In this document: in pieces, positions 45,503 to 56,900 of the stretch
How the letters are laid out: the number at the start of each line of letters is the position of its first letter
How positions within the stretch are numbered: the first letter of the stretch is position 1
Source of the DNA: Thermithiobacillus tepidarius DSM 3134
GTDB taxonomy: Bacteria; Pseudomonadota; Gammaproteobacteria; Acidithiobacillales; Thermithiobacillaceae
DNA length: 64,000 nt
NCBI RefSeq assembly: GCF_000423825.1
Contig: NZ_KE384096.1
Location: forward strand, 1-64,000
Direction: 5' to 3'
Notes under the pieces: generated by a model
Databases searched by the model: none
The model's input: the letters and a program-made list of their open reading frames with translations, nothing else
Told to the model about the DNA's origin: nothing
Made by a program: the position numbers and the translations under genes

Positions 45503-46528
45503 ATGTCCATTCAGGAACTCGAAGCCACCGTGGCGGCGCTGACCGCGCCGGGCAAGGGCATTCTGGCCGCCGACGAAAGCTTCGGCACCATCGAGAAGCG
45601 CTTCCGGAAGATCAACGTCCCTTCCACCGAGGAGAACCGCCGCAGCTACCGGGAGATGCTGTTCTCCACGCCGGGCCTGGGCGAGTTCATCGGCGGGGTG
45701 ATCCTCTTCGACGAAACCCTCCGGCAGCGCGGCAGCGACGGCACGCCCATCCCGCAGCTCCTGCGAGCCCAGGGCATCGTGCCGGGCATCAAGGTGGACA
45801 AGGGCACGGTGCCGCTGCCCAACTTCCCCGACGAGGTGGTGACCCAGGGCCTGGACGGCTTGGCCGAGCGGCTGGCCGAGTACCGGTACCTGGGCGCGCG
45901 CTTTGCCAAATGGCGCGCGGTGCTGCGCATCGGCGCGGGCATGCCGAGCCGGCGCTGCATCACGGAGAATGCCAACGCCCTCGCGCGCTACGCCGCCATC
46001 TGCCAAGCCCAGGGACTGGTGCCCATCGTGGAGCCGGAGGTGCTCATCGACGGCGATCACAGTTTCGCCAGCGCCGCGCAGGTGACCGAAGACGTGCTGC
46101 ACCAGGTTTTTCATGCCCTGCACGAGCAGCGCGTGACGCTGGAGCTGATGCTGCTGAAGCCCAGCATGGTGGTGCCGGGGGCCGATTCGGGGGAGAGCGT
46201 TTCGGCGGAGGCGGTGGCGAGCGCCACCCTGGCCTGCCTGCGGCGCGCGGTGCCGGCGGCGGTGCCGGGGATTTTCTTCCTGTCCGGCGGCCAGGGCAAC
46301 GAGGAGGCCACCGCGCATCTGAACGCCATCAACGTCCAGGCCGGCCAAGCCGGCCAGGCACCGTGGGTGCTGAGCTTCTCCTACGCCCGCGCGCTGCAGG
46401 CGCCGGCGCTGGAGGCCTGGCGCGGCGAGGCGGCCAACCGGGAGGCGGCGCAACGGGTCCTGCATCAGCGGGCGCGGCTCAACAGCCTGGCGCGCCAGGG
46501 CCGCTACAGCGCGGCGCTGGAACAATAG
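45503..46528 (+). CDS. Class I fructose-bisphosphate aldolase
   Basis: The enzyme cleaves or forms fructose 1,6-bisphosphate through a Schiff base. The 341-residue product has the start GKGILAADESFGTIEKRF, the loop NRRSYREMLF and the Schiff-base lysine in LELMLLKPSMVVPGAD. The terminal region has FFLSGGQGNEEATAHLNAIN and LSFSYARALQAPAL. AGGAGGG precedes the ATG at 45503. The hydrolase gene follows almost immediately. Together with tkt and tal this forms a sugar-phosphate cluster. Confidence 0.93.
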   Translation: MSIQELEATVAALTAPGKGILAADESFGTIEKRFRKINVPSTEENRRSYREMLFSTPGLGEFIGGVILFDETLRQRGSDGTPIPQLLRAQGIVPGIKVDKGTVPLPNFPDEVVTQGLDGLAERLAEYRYLGARFAKWRAVLRIGAGMPSRRCITENANALARYAAICQAQGLVPIVEPEVLIDGDHSFASAAQVTEDVLHQVFHALHEQRVTLELMLLKPSMVVPGADSGESVSAEAVASATLACLRRAVPAAVPGIFFLSGGQGNEEATAHLNAINVQAGQAGQAPWVLSFSYARALQAPALEAWRGEAANREAAQRVLHQRARLNSLARQGRYSAALEQ

Positions 46529-46536
46529 CGCAGCCG

Positions 46537-47298
46537 GTGCGGGATGAGCGGGGCGTGCTCACCGGCCGCTGGACGCGGCTGCCGGGCGGCCTGCTCTATG
46601 CCCGCGCCAGCCTGAGCCCGCCCCCGGCGGCGCCGGTGGTGGTGCTGGTGCATGGCCTGGTGGTGTCCAGCCGCTACCTGCTGCCCACCGCCGCGCGGCT
46701 CGCGCCCCGTTGCCAGGTGCAGGCGCCGGATCTGCCGGGCTTCGGCAGGAGCTACAAGCCATGGCCGGTGCTCGATCTGGCGCAACTGGCCGACGCATTG
46801 GCGCAGTGGCTGGACGCCCTGGCCATCCCGCGCGCCCACTGGATCGGCAACTCCTTCGGCTGCCAGGTGCTGGCCGAATTCGCCTTGCGCCACCCGCGGC
46901 GGGTGGAGCGGCTGGTCCTCTTGAGCCCCACCGTGGACCCGGCTGCGCGCAGCTACGGTCGGCAACTCAGTCGTTTGCTGCGCGACACCCTGCGGGAGCC
47001 GCCCTCGCTCGGCGGGATCCTCCTGCGCGACCTGGCGGCCATGGGGGTGCAACGCGCCTGGGCGACGGCCGCGCTGGCCCTGGCCGACCGCATCGAGGAC
47101 AAGCTGCCGCTGATCCAGGCGCCGACCCTGGTCGTGCGCGGCGGCAATGATCCGGTGGTGCCGCAGCGTTGGGCGGCGCAAGCGGCCCGGCTCCTGCCCC
47201 ATGGCGAACTGGCGGTATTGCCGGGACGGGGGCATGCCCTGAACTACAACGCGCCCGAGGCGCTGGTACGCCTGCTGCGCCCCTTCCTTGGGCTGTGA
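46537..47298 (+). CDS. Alpha/beta hydrolase
   Basis: The product of about 253 residues has the alpha/beta-hydrolase triad: nucleophile Ser in HWIGNSFGCQVLAEFALRHP, Asp in VVRGGNDPVVPQRW and His in LPGRGHALNY. The HG motif is VLVHGLVVSS. The substrate is unknown; haloalkane-, lactone- or ester-hydrolases share the pattern. The start is uncertain: GTG at 46537 or GTG at 46555, both within 30 bases of the aldolase stop. It lies between aldolase and transketolase and is likely cotranscribed. Confidence 0.7.
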   Translation: MRDERGVLTGRWTRLPGGLLYARASLSPPPAAPVVVLVHGLVVSSRYLLPTAARLAPRCQVQAPDLPGFGRSYKPWPVLDLAQLADALAQWLDALAIPRAHWIGNSFGCQVLAEFALRHPRRVERLVLLSPTVDPAARSYGRQLSRLLRDTLREPPSLGGILLRDLAAMGVQRAWATAALALADRIEDKLPLIQAPTLVVRGGNDPVVPQRWAAQAARLLPHGELAVLPGRGHALNYNAPEALVRLLRPFLGL

Positions 47299-47404
47299 GC
47301 GCGGCAGGAAACTTTTCCCCGGACGGCCGTCCTAAAGGGATAAGGCTGGCGGCCGCCAGCCGGCCACGCCGATCCGGCGCAGCAGGAGTCGCAGAGGTTC
47401 GCCC

Positions 47405-49438
47405 ATGAACGACAAGGCCACGCCGCAGACAGCGGAATCCCTCGATGCGCTTTCCATCAACACCATCCGCACCCTGGCCATGGACGCGGTGCAGCAGGCG
47501 AAGTCCGGCCACCCCGGCACGCCCATGGCCTTGGCGCCGGCCGCTTACGTGCTGTGGACGCGCTATCTGCGCCACAACCCCCGCAACCCGCGCTGGTTCG
47601 ACCGCGACCGCTTCGTGCTGTCCAACGGCCACGCCTCCATGCTGCTCTACGCCCTGCTGCATCTGACCGGCTACGATCTGTCCCTGGACGAGCTCAAGCG
47701 CTTTCGCCAGTGGGGCAGCAAGACGCCCGGCCACCCGGAGTACGGCGTCACCCCGGGCGTGGAGACCACCACCGGTCCCCTGGGCCAGGGCTTCATGAAC
47801 GCGGTGGGCATGGCCATCGCCGAGGCCCATCTGGGTGCGGTCTTCAATCAGTCCGGCCAAGCCATCGTCGATCATCACACCTACGTCTTCCTGAGCGACG
47901 GCGACCTGATGGAGGGCGCCTCCCACGAGGCCGCGTCCCTGGCCGGCCACCTGGGCTTGGGCAAGCTCATCTGCCTCTATGACGACAATCACATTTCCAT
48001 CGAGGGCGACACGGACCTGGCCTTTTCCGACGACACCGCGCGCCGCTTCGAGGGCTACCACTGGCACGTGCAGGATCTGGGCGAACGGGCCAACGATCTC
48101 GACGTCCTGGACGCCGCCTTCGCGGCCGCCCGCCAGGAGACGGCGCGGCCTTCGCTCATCATCGTCCGCTCCCACATCGCCTACGGCGCCCCCAACGCCC
48201 AGGACACCGCCGAGGCTCACGGCGCGCCCCTGGGCGAGGAGGAGATCCGCCTGGCCAAGCGCCATTACGGCTGGCCCGAGCACGAGAAGTTCCTGGTGCC
48301 GGAAGCCGTGGCGGCGCACATGGGCCAGGCGGTGGCGCGCGGCGCCGAGTGGGAGCGGGCCTGGCACGAGCGGCTGGCGGCCTACCGGGCGGCGCATCCG
48401 GGCCTGGCCAAGCAGTTCGAGGCGGCCCTGCGCGGCGAGCCGCCGGCCGACTGGGACGAGGCGATTCCCGGCTTCGCGCCGGCGGACGGCCCGGTGGCCA
48501 CGCGCGTGGCCTCGGGCAAGGTGCTCAACGCCATCGCCGGGCGCCTCCCCTGGCTCATGGGCGGCAGCGGCGATCTGGCGCCGTCCACCAACACCCTGAT
48601 CAAGGGCGGCGGCGATTTCGAGAAGGGGCAGTATGCCGGGCGCAATCTGCATTGGGGCGTGCGCGAGCACGTCATGTGCGCCGCCAGCAACGGCATGGCC
48701 CTGCACGGCGGCGTGCGGCCCTACGCCGCCACCTTCCTGATCTTCACCGACTATGCGCGCCCGGCCATCCGTCTGGCGGCGCTCATGGAGCTGCCGGTGA
48801 TCTACGTGATGACCCATGACTCCATCGGCCTCGGCGAGGACGGCCCCACCCACCAGCCGATCGAGCAGCTCGCCTCGCTGCGCGCCATCCCGCACCTGTG
48901 CGTCATCCGCCCCGCCGATGCCAACGAGACGGCCTACGCCTGGCGCGCCGCCATCGAGCGCCGGCAGGGGCCGACCCTGCTGGCGCTGACTCGCCAGACG
49001 CTGCCCGTCTTCGACCGGCGCAAGGTTGCCGGCGCGGCGGGCGTGCTGCAGGGCGCCTATATTCTTGCCAAGGAGCCCTGGCAGACGCCCGATCTCATCC
49101 TGCTGGCCAGCGGCTCCGAGGTGCACCTGATCCTGGAGGCCCAGGCCCGGCTCGCCGCCGAGGACATCCACGCGCGCGTGGTCAGCATGCCGAGCTGGGA
49201 ACTGTTCCGCCAGCAGCCGCGGCGCTATCGCGACGAGATCCTGCCGCCGGCGGTGAAAGCGCGGCTGGCGGTGGAGGCGGCGGCGCCGCTGGGCTGGTGC
49301 GAGTGGGTCGGCGATGCCGGCGCCGTGATCGGCATGGACCGCTTCGGCGCCAGCGCGCCCTACCAGGAGAACTTCAGGCATTTCGGCTTTACCGTCGATC
49401 ACGTCGTCGAGCAGGCGAAAGCGCTGCTCGGCCGGTGA
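47405..49438 (+). CDS. tkt: Transketolase
   Basis: Transketolase moves two-carbon units between sugar phosphates with thiamine diphosphate and Mg2+. The 677-residue product shows the cofactor loop [20 protein letters not shown] and the active-site histidine region [20 protein letters not shown]. It also has the pyrimidine domain with [20 protein letters not shown] and [20 protein letters not shown]. The cofactor, thiamine diphosphate, is made by the ThiL of this window. The ATG at 47405 has AGAGG upstream. Transaldolase follows 27 bases after. Confidence 0.96.
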   Translation: MNDKATPQTAESLDALSINTIRTLAMDAVQQAKSGHPGTPMALAPAAYVLWTRYLRHNPRNPRWFDRDRFVLSNGHASMLLYALLHLTGYDLSLDELKRFRQWGSKTPGHPEYGVTPGVETTTGPLGQGFMNAVGMAIAEAHLGAVFNQSGQAIVDHHTYVFLSDGDLMEGASHEAASLAGHLGLGKLICLYDDNHISIEGDTDLAFSDDTARRFEGYHWHVQDLGERANDLDVLDAAFAAARQETARPSLIIVRSHIAYGAPNAQDTAEAHGAPLGEEEIRLAKRHYGWPEHEKFLVPEAVAAHMGQAVARGAEWERAWHERLAAYRAAHPGLAKQFEAALRGEPPADWDEAIPGFAPADGPVATRVASGKVLNAIAGRLPWLMGGSGDLAPSTNTLIKGGGDFEKGQYAGRNLHWGVREHVMCAASNGMALHGGVRPYAATFLIFTDYARPAIRLAALMELPVIYVMTHDSIGLGEDGPTHQPIEQLASLRAIPHLCVIRPADANETAYAWRAAIERRQGPTLLALTRQTLPVFDRRKVAGAAGVLQGAYILAKEPWQTPDLILLASGSEVHLILEAQARLAAEDIHARVVSMPSWELFRQQPRRYRDEILPPAVKARLAVEAAAPLGWCEWVGDAGAVIGMDRFGASAPYQENFRHFGFTVDHVVEQAKALLGR

Positions 49439-49465
49439 AGTGCCCCATCCCATAGGAGAACCGCG

Positions 49466-50635
49466 ATGAACCCATTACTGCAATTGCTCGAACATGGCCA
49501 GAGCTACTGGCTCGATAACCTGACGCGCGGCAAGATTCGCAGCGGCGAGCTGCGCCGGCGCGTGACCGAGGAAGGTCTGCGCGGGGTAACCTCCAACCCG
49601 ACCATTTTCAACAAGGCCATTTCCCAGAGCCAGGACTACGACGAGCAGATCCAGCAATTGATCGATGAGGGGCGCAGCAGCGATGAGATCTACGAAGCCC
49701 TGGTGATCCGCGACATCCAGGACGCCTGCGACGTCCTGCGCCCGGTCTACGACGAGTCGGGCGGGCTGGACGGCTACATCAGCCTGGAGGTCTCGCCGCA
49801 CCACGCCCACGACACGCTGAGCTCCGTCGCCGAGGCGCGGCATCTGCACAGTGCGGTGAATCGTCCCAACCTCTTGATCAAGATTCCCGGCTCGCCCGAA
49901 GGCGTGCCGGCCATCGAGGAGCTGCTCTTCGAGGGCATCAACGTCAACGTCACCCTGCTCTTCGCCATCGACAGCTACGAAGCGGTGGCCTGGGCCTACA
50001 TCCGCGCCTTGGAGCGGCGCGTCGAGATGGGCCTGCCCGTCCACAACATCGCCTCGGTGGCGAGCTTCTTCCTGAGCCGCATCGACGTCCTGGTGGACCA
50101 GCTTCTCAAGGAGCGCATGCAGTCTGGCGCGGCGCCGTCGGGCATGCGGCCGGAAGAACTGCTCGGCAAGGCCGCCGTCGCCAACGCCAAGCTGGCCTAC
50201 CAGCGCTTCCGGGCGATCCTGCAAGGCGAGCGCTGGCAGGCGCTGGCGGCCCGCGGCGCGCGCGTGCAGCGCATGCTGTGGGCCAGCACCAGCACCAAGA
50301 CGCCGGGCTACAGCGACGTCATGTACGTGGAGCCCCTGATCGGCCCGGATACGGTCAACACCATGCCCGACGAGACCATCGCCGCCTTCGCAGACCACGG
50401 CGTGGTGCGCGACACCGTGGCCGAGGGGGTGGACGAGGCGCAACGGATCATGGACGAGCTGGCCAGGCTCGGCATTGATTTTCGGCAGGTCACCGATCAG
50501 TTGCTGCGCGAAGGCGTGCAGAAGTTCGTCGAGCCCTACGACGCCCTCATCAAGAGCATCGACGACAAGCGCCGGGCCTTGCACGGCGCGGGCCGGACGG
50601 CATCGGCCGGCATGCGGCCGGGGGCGGGGAAGTGA
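49466..50635 (+). CDS. tal: Transaldolase (long, mycobacterial/cyanobacterial type)
   Basis: Transaldolase moves the dihydroxyacetone unit from sedoheptulose 7-phosphate to glyceraldehyde 3-phosphate. The 389-residue product has GLRGVTSNPTIFNKAI, the Schiff-base lysine in RPNLLIKIPGSPEGVPAIEE and WASTSTKTPGYSDVMYVEPL. This fits the longer Tal subfamily rather than the short Escherichia coli-type TalB. AGGAGAA precedes the ATG. It completes the fba-hydrolase-tkt-tal cluster. Confidence 0.93.
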   Translation: MNPLLQLLEHGQSYWLDNLTRGKIRSGELRRRVTEEGLRGVTSNPTIFNKAISQSQDYDEQIQQLIDEGRSSDEIYEALVIRDIQDACDVLRPVYDESGGLDGYISLEVSPHHAHDTLSSVAEARHLHSAVNRPNLLIKIPGSPEGVPAIEELLFEGINVNVTLLFAIDSYEAVAWAYIRALERRVEMGLPVHNIASVASFFLSRIDVLVDQLLKERMQSGAAPSGMRPEELLGKAAVANAKLAYQRFRAILQGERWQALAARGARVQRMLWASTSTKTPGYSDVMYVEPLIGPDTVNTMPDETIAAFADHGVVRDTVAEGVDEAQRIMDELARLGIDFRQVTDQLLREGVQKFVEPYDALIKSIDDKRRALHGAGRTASAGMRPGAGK

Positions 50636-50672
50636 CGGATCGGCGCAGGCGCTGTCCGGCCTGCCGCCGGCC

Positions 50673-50835
50673 GTAGGAGCGAGCTTGCTCGCGATCTTGT
50701 CCCCATCGGCACAGCGGATCGCGGGCAAGCCCGCTCCTACGGACTGGGAGGCCGGCCCGCCAGGCTTGGCACGCTACCGGGTTGGCGTTCCCCGGATATC
50801 CGCTCCCTGAGGGAGCGGGCAGGGTGAGGGGGCCG
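50673..50835. repeat. REP pair and second palindromic repeat
   Basis: Two REP units face each other at 50673-50696 and 50717-50740. Further on, about 50798-50832, lies CGCTCCCTGAGGGAGCGGGC followed by AGGGTGAGGGGG, a copy of the second palindromic family. No gene lies in the 247-base gap between tal and the kinase gene. Confidence 0.85.
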
Positions 50836-50882
50836 TGTGGGCGTTGTCCGGTTATCCGCGCTGGCCCCGTTGCTGCCCGCGC

Positions 50883-52532
50883 CTACGACCCCGTTCCCCC
50901 CAGGGTGAAGTAGAAGGTGGCGCCCCGGCCGACGGCGCCTTCGGCCCAGATGCGGCCGCCGTGGCGGGCGATGATGCGCGCCACCGTGGCCAGGCCGATG
51001 CCGTGGCCCTCGAACTCGCCGGGGCTGTGCAGGCGCTGGAAGGCGCCGAAGAGCTTGTCGGCATAGGCCATGTCGAAGCCGGCGCCGTTGTCGCGCACGA
51101 AGTAGACGGGCTGGCCATCCTGCTCGCGCATGCCGAACTCGATGCGGGCATCGGCCTGCTTGCGCGTGAACTTCCAGGCATTGCCCAAGAGGTTTTCCAG
51201 GGCGATTTGCAGCAGGCGGGCGTCGCCGTGGGCGATCACATCGGGAACGATGACGACCGTCACCGGCCGCTGCGGCTGCGTGGCCCGCAGGTGCTCGGCC
51301 GCCTGCCCGGCGAGCTCGCTCAGGTTGACGGAGCGGCGGTGCATCTCGCTGTGGGTGATGCGCGACAGGTTCAAGAGGTCGTCGATCAGCTCGGCCATGC
51401 GCTGGCTGGCCCGGCGCACGCGGGCCAAATGCTCCCGGCCGGCCATGTCGAGGGCCTCGCCGTAGTCCTCCAGCAGCGCTTGGCTGAAGCCGTCGATGGC
51501 GCGCAGCGGCGCGCGCAGGTCGTGCGACACCGAATAGCTGAACGCCTCCAGCTCCCGGTTGGCGGCGGTGAGTTCGGCGGTGCGCTCCAGCACGCGCCGC
51601 TCCAGCTCCTCGTTGAGGGCCTGCATGCGGACCTGGGCGATGGCCTGTTCCAGGCGTTCGCGCTGCAGGCGCTCGCGCTCCAGGCGTTCGGAGATGTCGC
51701 GCACGATCACCGCCACGCCCATGACCAGGCCACGCCAGTCCCGCACCGCCGCCAGCGACTGCTCGACCGGCAGCACCGTGCCGTCGGCTTTCAGGTGCTC
51801 CAGTTCGCACAATACATCCTCTCCGCCGCCCAGAATCCGCTGGCGCATCCGCGCGTGCTCCTCGCGCCAGGACGGGGCGATGAGCTGTTCCACGGGCGTG
51901 CCGAGCACGTTTTCCCGGGCGATGCCGTAAAGCTGCGCGGCCGCCCGGTTCCAAAAGGTGATGCAGCCATCCAGGTCCAGGAACAGGATGGCCTCCCGCG
52001 CGTACTGGAGGATGCTGGCCAGGTACTGGCTGTCCAGCTCGCGCCGCGGCGCGGCGGTGATCGTGGGCCGGGCGGCGGGGCGGGCCATGCCGTAGGGCGA
52101 GGCGAGCTTGAGGGAGCGGCGTTTGGCCGCCCGGCTATGCGCCTCCCGGAGCAGGGCCGGCCACTGTTCCGGCTGTTCCAGCTTGAGAAAGCTCCACTGC
52201 TCGCTCAGCACGCCCATGAGGATCAGCTTTTGCCGGATCTGCGCCAAGACCCGGCTGGCGCCGAGAAAGACCAACTGCGCCTGGGGCAGCCGCTCGCGGG
52301 CGGCTTGCAGCAGCAGGGCGAGATTGACGGCGGCGTCCGCCACCTCGATCACGGCCGCATCCACCACGGCGGCGGCTGCGTGCGGCAGGGCGTGCCAGTC
52401 CGCTGCGGCGCTGAGCCGGACTCCATTGCCCAGTACCCGGTCCAGCAGCGCAAGGTGCTGCGGCGCGGCGCCCAGGAACACCACTGTGGGCAGGGCGGAG
52501 GCGTTGGCGGCGGGGGTGTCGGCGGCTGACAT
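50883..52532 (-). CDS. PAS-domain sensor histidine kinase (soluble)
   Basis: The 549-residue product starts [20 protein letters not shown] and has no membrane span. An N-terminal 130 residues are receiver-like, without a clear phosphoacceptor. A PAS domain lies at about 168-285 ([20 protein letters not shown]). The HisKA domain has His337 in [20 protein letters not shown], and the HATPase has [18 protein letters not shown] and GHGIGLATV. No response regulator is adjacent. It starts just after the acyl-CoA dehydrogenase gene, so it shares that message. The longer frame to 53558 is antisense noise. Confidence 0.88.
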   Translation of the reverse strand: MSAADTPAANASALPTVVFLGAAPQHLALLDRVLGNGVRLSAAADWHALPHAAAAVVDAAVIEVADAAVNLALLLQAARERLPQAQLVFLGASRVLAQIRQKLILMGVLSEQWSFLKLEQPEQWPALLREAHSRAAKRRSLKLASPYGMARPAARPTITAAPRRELDSQYLASILQYAREAILFLDLDGCITFWNRAAAQLYGIARENVLGTPVEQLIAPSWREEHARMRQRILGGGEDVLCELEHLKADGTVLPVEQSLAAVRDWRGLVMGVAVIVRDISERLERERLQRERLEQAIAQVRMQALNEELERRVLERTAELTAANRELEAFSYSVSHDLRAPLRAIDGFSQALLEDYGEALDMAGREHLARVRRASQRMAELIDDLLNLSRITHSEMHRRSVNLSELAGQAAEHLRATQPQRPVTVVIVPDVIAHGDARLLQIALENLLGNAWKFTRKQADARIEFGMREQDGQPVYFVRDNGAGFDMAYADKLFGAFQRLHSPGEFEGHGIGLATVARIIARHGGRIWAEGAVGRGATFYFTLGGTGS

Positions 52533-52540
52533 GGCTGCGG

Positions 52541-53653
52541 CTACAGAACGGGCAGGCCAAGCAGCGCACGGGCCGTCCAGCTTTTCAGCAGGTCGGTGGT
52601 GGGCGCCATGACATGGCTGGCCCGGGCGTCGCGCAGGAAGGTCCACAGAGTGCTGTTTTCCCGGTAGCCGATGCCGCCCACGCAAGTGAGCGCTTCGTTG
52701 CACACCTGCACCGCCACCTCGGCCGCGCTGGCCTTGGCCGAGAGGATGAAGGGCAGGGCGCCGGGATCGCCCAGATCGCCCCGTTCGGCGGCGTGGTAGA
52801 GGTGCAGCCTGAGCTGCTGCACCGCCGTCCACATCTCGGCGATGCGCGTCTGGATGGCGGGGATTTCCGCCAGGGACTGGCCCTTTTGGACGTGCACGCG
52901 CTCCTTGACATGATCCATGGCGAGATCCAGCGCACTCTGGGCGGCGCCCAGATAGGTGGCGGCCATGGCCATGAGAAAGTAGGGCGCGATCACGTGGAAG
53001 ACGTACCAGGTCTGGTCGCCTTCCTCGCCCAGCAGGTTGGCCGCCGGCACCCGGGCGCCGTCGAGCATGGCGCTGATGGACGAGTTGCCGCGCATGCCCA
53101 GGCCGCGCCAGGTGTCCTGCCAAGCCAAGCCTGGCGTGCCGGCATCGACCACCAGGCAGCTGAACATGCCGGCGGCGGTGGCGCCCTCGGCGCTCAGGGT
53201 GGAAACGACGTAGGAATCCGCGTGTCCGCCATTGGTGACGAAGGACTTGCTGCCATCGACCCGGTACGCGTCGCCCTCGCGGGTCAGGCGCGCCGTGGGC
53301 TCGTAGAAATGCGCGCCGGTGCCCGGCTCGCTCAGGGCCAGGGTGGTGAGGTGCTCGCCGCGGGCGATGGGCAGCAGATAGCGCTCGGCCTGGGCGTCGG
53401 TGGGCTTGGCGGCGATCACCGCCGAGCCGACCACGTGCATACAGAAGCACAGGGAGGCGGAAGGGCTGATGCGGCCCAGTTCCTCGCCGAAGCGTTCGGG
53501 CACCGCCAAACCATAGAGCCCCGCCTCCGCCAGCGCCCGCATGCTGCGCCCCGGCCACTGATATTCCTCGATGGCGGGGACTTCTTCCAGCACCACCGTG
53601 CGGGCCACTTCGGCGAAGCGCCTGCGCAGATCGCTATAGTCGAACATGGTCAT
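52541..53653 (-). CDS. Acyl-CoA dehydrogenase
   Basis: The 370-residue product has the N-terminal helical domain, the flavin-binding [20 protein letters not shown] and [20 protein letters not shown]. It also has the middle beta domain and the C-terminal [20 protein letters not shown]. The substrate cannot be told, and no other beta-oxidation gene is near. It is followed after eight bases by the soluble kinase gene. The start at 53653 (MTMFDYSDL) or the ATG at 53647 is open. Confidence 0.88.
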   Translation of the reverse strand: MTMFDYSDLRRRFAEVARTVVLEEVPAIEEYQWPGRSMRALAEAGLYGLAVPERFGEELGRISPSASLCFCMHVVGSAVIAAKPTDAQAERYLLPIARGEHLTTLALSEPGTGAHFYEPTARLTREGDAYRVDGSKSFVTNGGHADSYVVSTLSAEGATAAGMFSCLVVDAGTPGLAWQDTWRGLGMRGNSSISAMLDGARVPAANLLGEEGDQTWYVFHVIAPYFLMAMAATYLGAAQSALDLAMDHVKERVHVQKGQSLAEIPAIQTRIAEMWTAVQQLRLHLYHAAERGDLGDPGALPFILSAKASAAEVAVQVCNEALTCVGGIGYRENSTLWTFLRDARASHVMAPTTDLLKSWTARALLGLPVL

Positions 53654-53787
53654 TGTTATTCTTCACGCGCCGTAAGCAAAGAGGCGAGGCATTTAAACTC
53701 ATTCTCATTCGCGAGGCAATCGGGCGAAGTGCCCCTTGCAGATGCGGGAAATTGCTGATGCCGTGCTGGCGCCGCATGCCCGGCAGC

Positions 53788-53898
53788 GTAGGAGCGGGCT
53801 TGTCGGCGATCGGTTTCCGGCCGGTGCGTTATCGCGGGCCAGCCCGCTCCTACAACAACCCGGCTGCGCTCAGTAGGAGCGGGCTTGCCCGCTCCTGC
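53788..53898. repeat. REP cluster
   Basis: Three REP units lie at 53788-53811, 53831-53853 and 53873-53898, the middle one inverted relative to the others. They fill most of the 290 bases between the acyl-CoA dehydrogenase and the large kinase gene. No gene is seen there. Confidence 0.88.
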
Positions 53899-53944
53899 AT
53901 TCATGACCGCGCCGGGACTGGCTCATCCCGCCTGGCCTGGCCGC

Positions 53945-56900
53945 TCAGCTCGCGGCCCCCAGAGTAAAGCAGAAAGTCGCCCCCCGCTCCACCGACCCTT
54001 CGGCCCAGACGCGCCCGCCGTGGCGGGCGATGATGCGCGCCACCGTGGCCAGGCCGATGCCGGTGCCCTCGAATTCGGTGATGCCGTGCAGGCGCTGGAA
54101 GGGCTGGAAGAGCTTGCCGGCGTAGGCCATGTCGAAGCCGGCGCCGTCGTCACGCACGAAATAGCTGCGCTCCCCGGCTTCCTCCCGCGCGCCGAACTCG
54201 ATGCGGGCGCGCTCATGCTTGCTGGTGAACTTCCAGGCGTTGCCCAAGAGGTTCTCCAGCACCACCTGCAACAGCCGGGGATCGCCGCGGACCTGCAGGC
54301 CGTCGGCGATAGTCCAGTCCACCCGCCGCAGTGGGGCCGATGCCTGCAGCTGAGCGGCGATCCTGCGGGCCATGTCGCTCAGATCGACGGCTTCGAACTG
54401 CATCTCGGTACGGGTCACGCGGGCCAGGTTGAGCATGGCGTCGATGAGCGCCGCCATGCGCTGGCTGGCCAGGCGGATGCGCTGCAGGCAGTCCCGGCCA
54501 GCGTCGTCCAGCCGCCCGGCGTAGTCTTCCAGCAAGATCTGGCTGAAGCCCTCCATGCCGCGCAGCGGCGTGCGCAGGTCGTGGGCCAGGGAGTAGCTGA
54601 AGGACTCCAGCTCGGCGGTGCGCTCCGCTACGCGCCGCTCCAGGCTGACGTTGAGTTCGCGGATTTCGTTTTCGATGCGCTTGCGCTCGGTGATGTCCTG
54701 GATGGTGCCGATGATCCGGCGCGGGCAGCCGCTGCCGTTCTCCTCCATGATTTCGCCCTGTACCGTCACTGTCCGCTCGCTGCCGTCCGGCAGCAGAATG
54801 CGGTAATCCACCTGCGGCAATTGGCCCTGTTCCAGCGTGGCGCCGATCACGGCTTCCACCCGGGCACGGTCGTCCGGATGCAGGCGCTCGCGCAGCACGT
54901 CCAGCGAGAACGGCTTGCCGGGTGTCAGGCCGAAGAGGCGGTACAGCTCGTCCGAGCCGCTGAGCTCGCCGCTGGCCGTATCCCAGACCCAACTGCCCAG
55001 GCGGGCGATGGCCTGCGCCCGGGCCAGGTTGGCTTGGCTTTCGCGCAACGCCTCCTGCGTCCGCTTCAAGGCGGTGATGTCCTGGGCGATGCCGATGGCG
55101 CCCAGTCCCTGGTCGGCGGGACCGCGCAGCGGCATGGCGGAGGCGAGGATGGTCCGGCGCGCACCATCGAAGCGCTCGATCTCCACCTCCTCATTGAGCA
55201 CCGTTTCACCACGTGTGACGGCGCGGGCCAGGGCCCATTCCTCCGCCCGCAGACGCCGGCCGGTGCCCGGCCACCAGCCCTTGTAGACATCGAACTCGGC
55301 CACGCCCACGTGCGGGCTGTCGCCGTAGAGCGTACGCGTGGCCGGGTTGCTGCGGGTGATGCGGCCGGTCTCATCGGTGATCCAGACCGCCACCGGCAGG
55401 GTGTCCAGTACGTTTTGCAGCAGCTCCTTTTCCTGCTGCAGGGCGACTTCCATCTGCCGGCGCTCGGTCACGTCCTCGGCGGTGGCCACGATGCTCACCA
55501 GCTTGCCTTGCTCGAAGAGCGGCGCGGCGCTGAAGTTCACCAAACGCCGGGCGCCGTCCTTGCGCAGCATGGTCGCCTCGCAGTGCGAGATGCGCTCGCC
55601 GTGCACCACGATCCGCAACTGATGCTCCTGTATCCTGGCGAGCTCCTCGGGCGGAAAGAGCATGCCGAATGGCTGGCCGATCAGTTCGTGCAGGCTGTAG
55701 CCGCTGATTTCGGCAAGGGCATTGTTGGCCAGCAGAAAGCGGCTGTCCCAGTCCAGGGCGAAGATGGCGTTGCTGGCGCTTTCCAGGATCTTCTCGCGGA
55801 AGGCATAGGCGCTGCGCACCGCCTCTTCCGCCCGCTTGCGCGGCGTGATGTCCTCGATCACGGCAATCACGTAGGCGGGACTGCCGTCGGCGTGGCGCAC
55901 CAGGGAGCGCGCCTTGTTGGCCCACACCACGCCGCCGTCCTTGCGCAGGTAGCGCTTCTCCCGGGTGTAGCTCTGGATCTCGCCCGACAGCAGGCGGCGC
56001 ATCTGTATCATGTCCCCTTCCAGATCGTCGGGATGGGTGATTTCCATGAAGGTCATCTGCAACAATTCCTCGACGGCATAGCCGAGCGTGTCGCAGAGTT
56101 TCTGGTTCACCTGCAGGAAATTGCCCTGGGGATCGGCATGGGCCATGCCGAATGCCGCCTGGTTGAAGGTGGCGCGGAACAGCGCTTCGCTTTCGCGCAG
56201 GGTATCCTCCACGCGCTTGCGTTCACTGATGTCCTCGACCACGGCGATGCGGTACAGGGGGACACCGGCGGCATCCCGCGCCACCGACAGGGTCAGGCTG
56301 CCCCAGACCACGCCACCGTCCTTGCGCAGGTAGCGTTTTTCGCGCGTGAGCTTCTGCATTTCGCCGGCCATGAGCTGGTCGATCAGGCGGATGTCCTCCG
56401 GCAGGTCGTCGGGGTGGGTGACGTCCATGAAGGTCATCTGCAGCAGCTCGTCGGCGCGGTAGCCGAGCATGTCGCAGAGCTTCGGATTCACCCGCAGCAC
56501 GCGGCCGTCGATGCCGGTGTGGGCGATGCCCACGCCGGCCTGCTCGAAGGTGGCGCGGAAGCGTTCCTCGGCCTCATGGCCCTCGCGGAAGAGCAGGGCG
56601 CTGTCCACCGCCAGGGCCACCAGATGGGCCAGGCGCTCGGCCAGGGCCGCGTCCCGCGCCCGGAAGCGCCGTGCACCGGTGAGGGTGAAGGAGACCGCGC
56701 CGATGGTGCGGCCGCGGGCGGTCAGCGGTACGGAGATGAAGGAGCGGATGCCGAAGCGCTTGATCAGGGCCCGCCGCTCCGGCTCGGGCACGGCGCTGGC
56801 CAGCAGCTCGTCGGTAATCTCCTCGACCCATTCGGTTTTGCCGGTGGCGATGGCCTTGCCGGAGCCATACAGGCCTCGCAGGTCGATGTGGTACTCCTGT

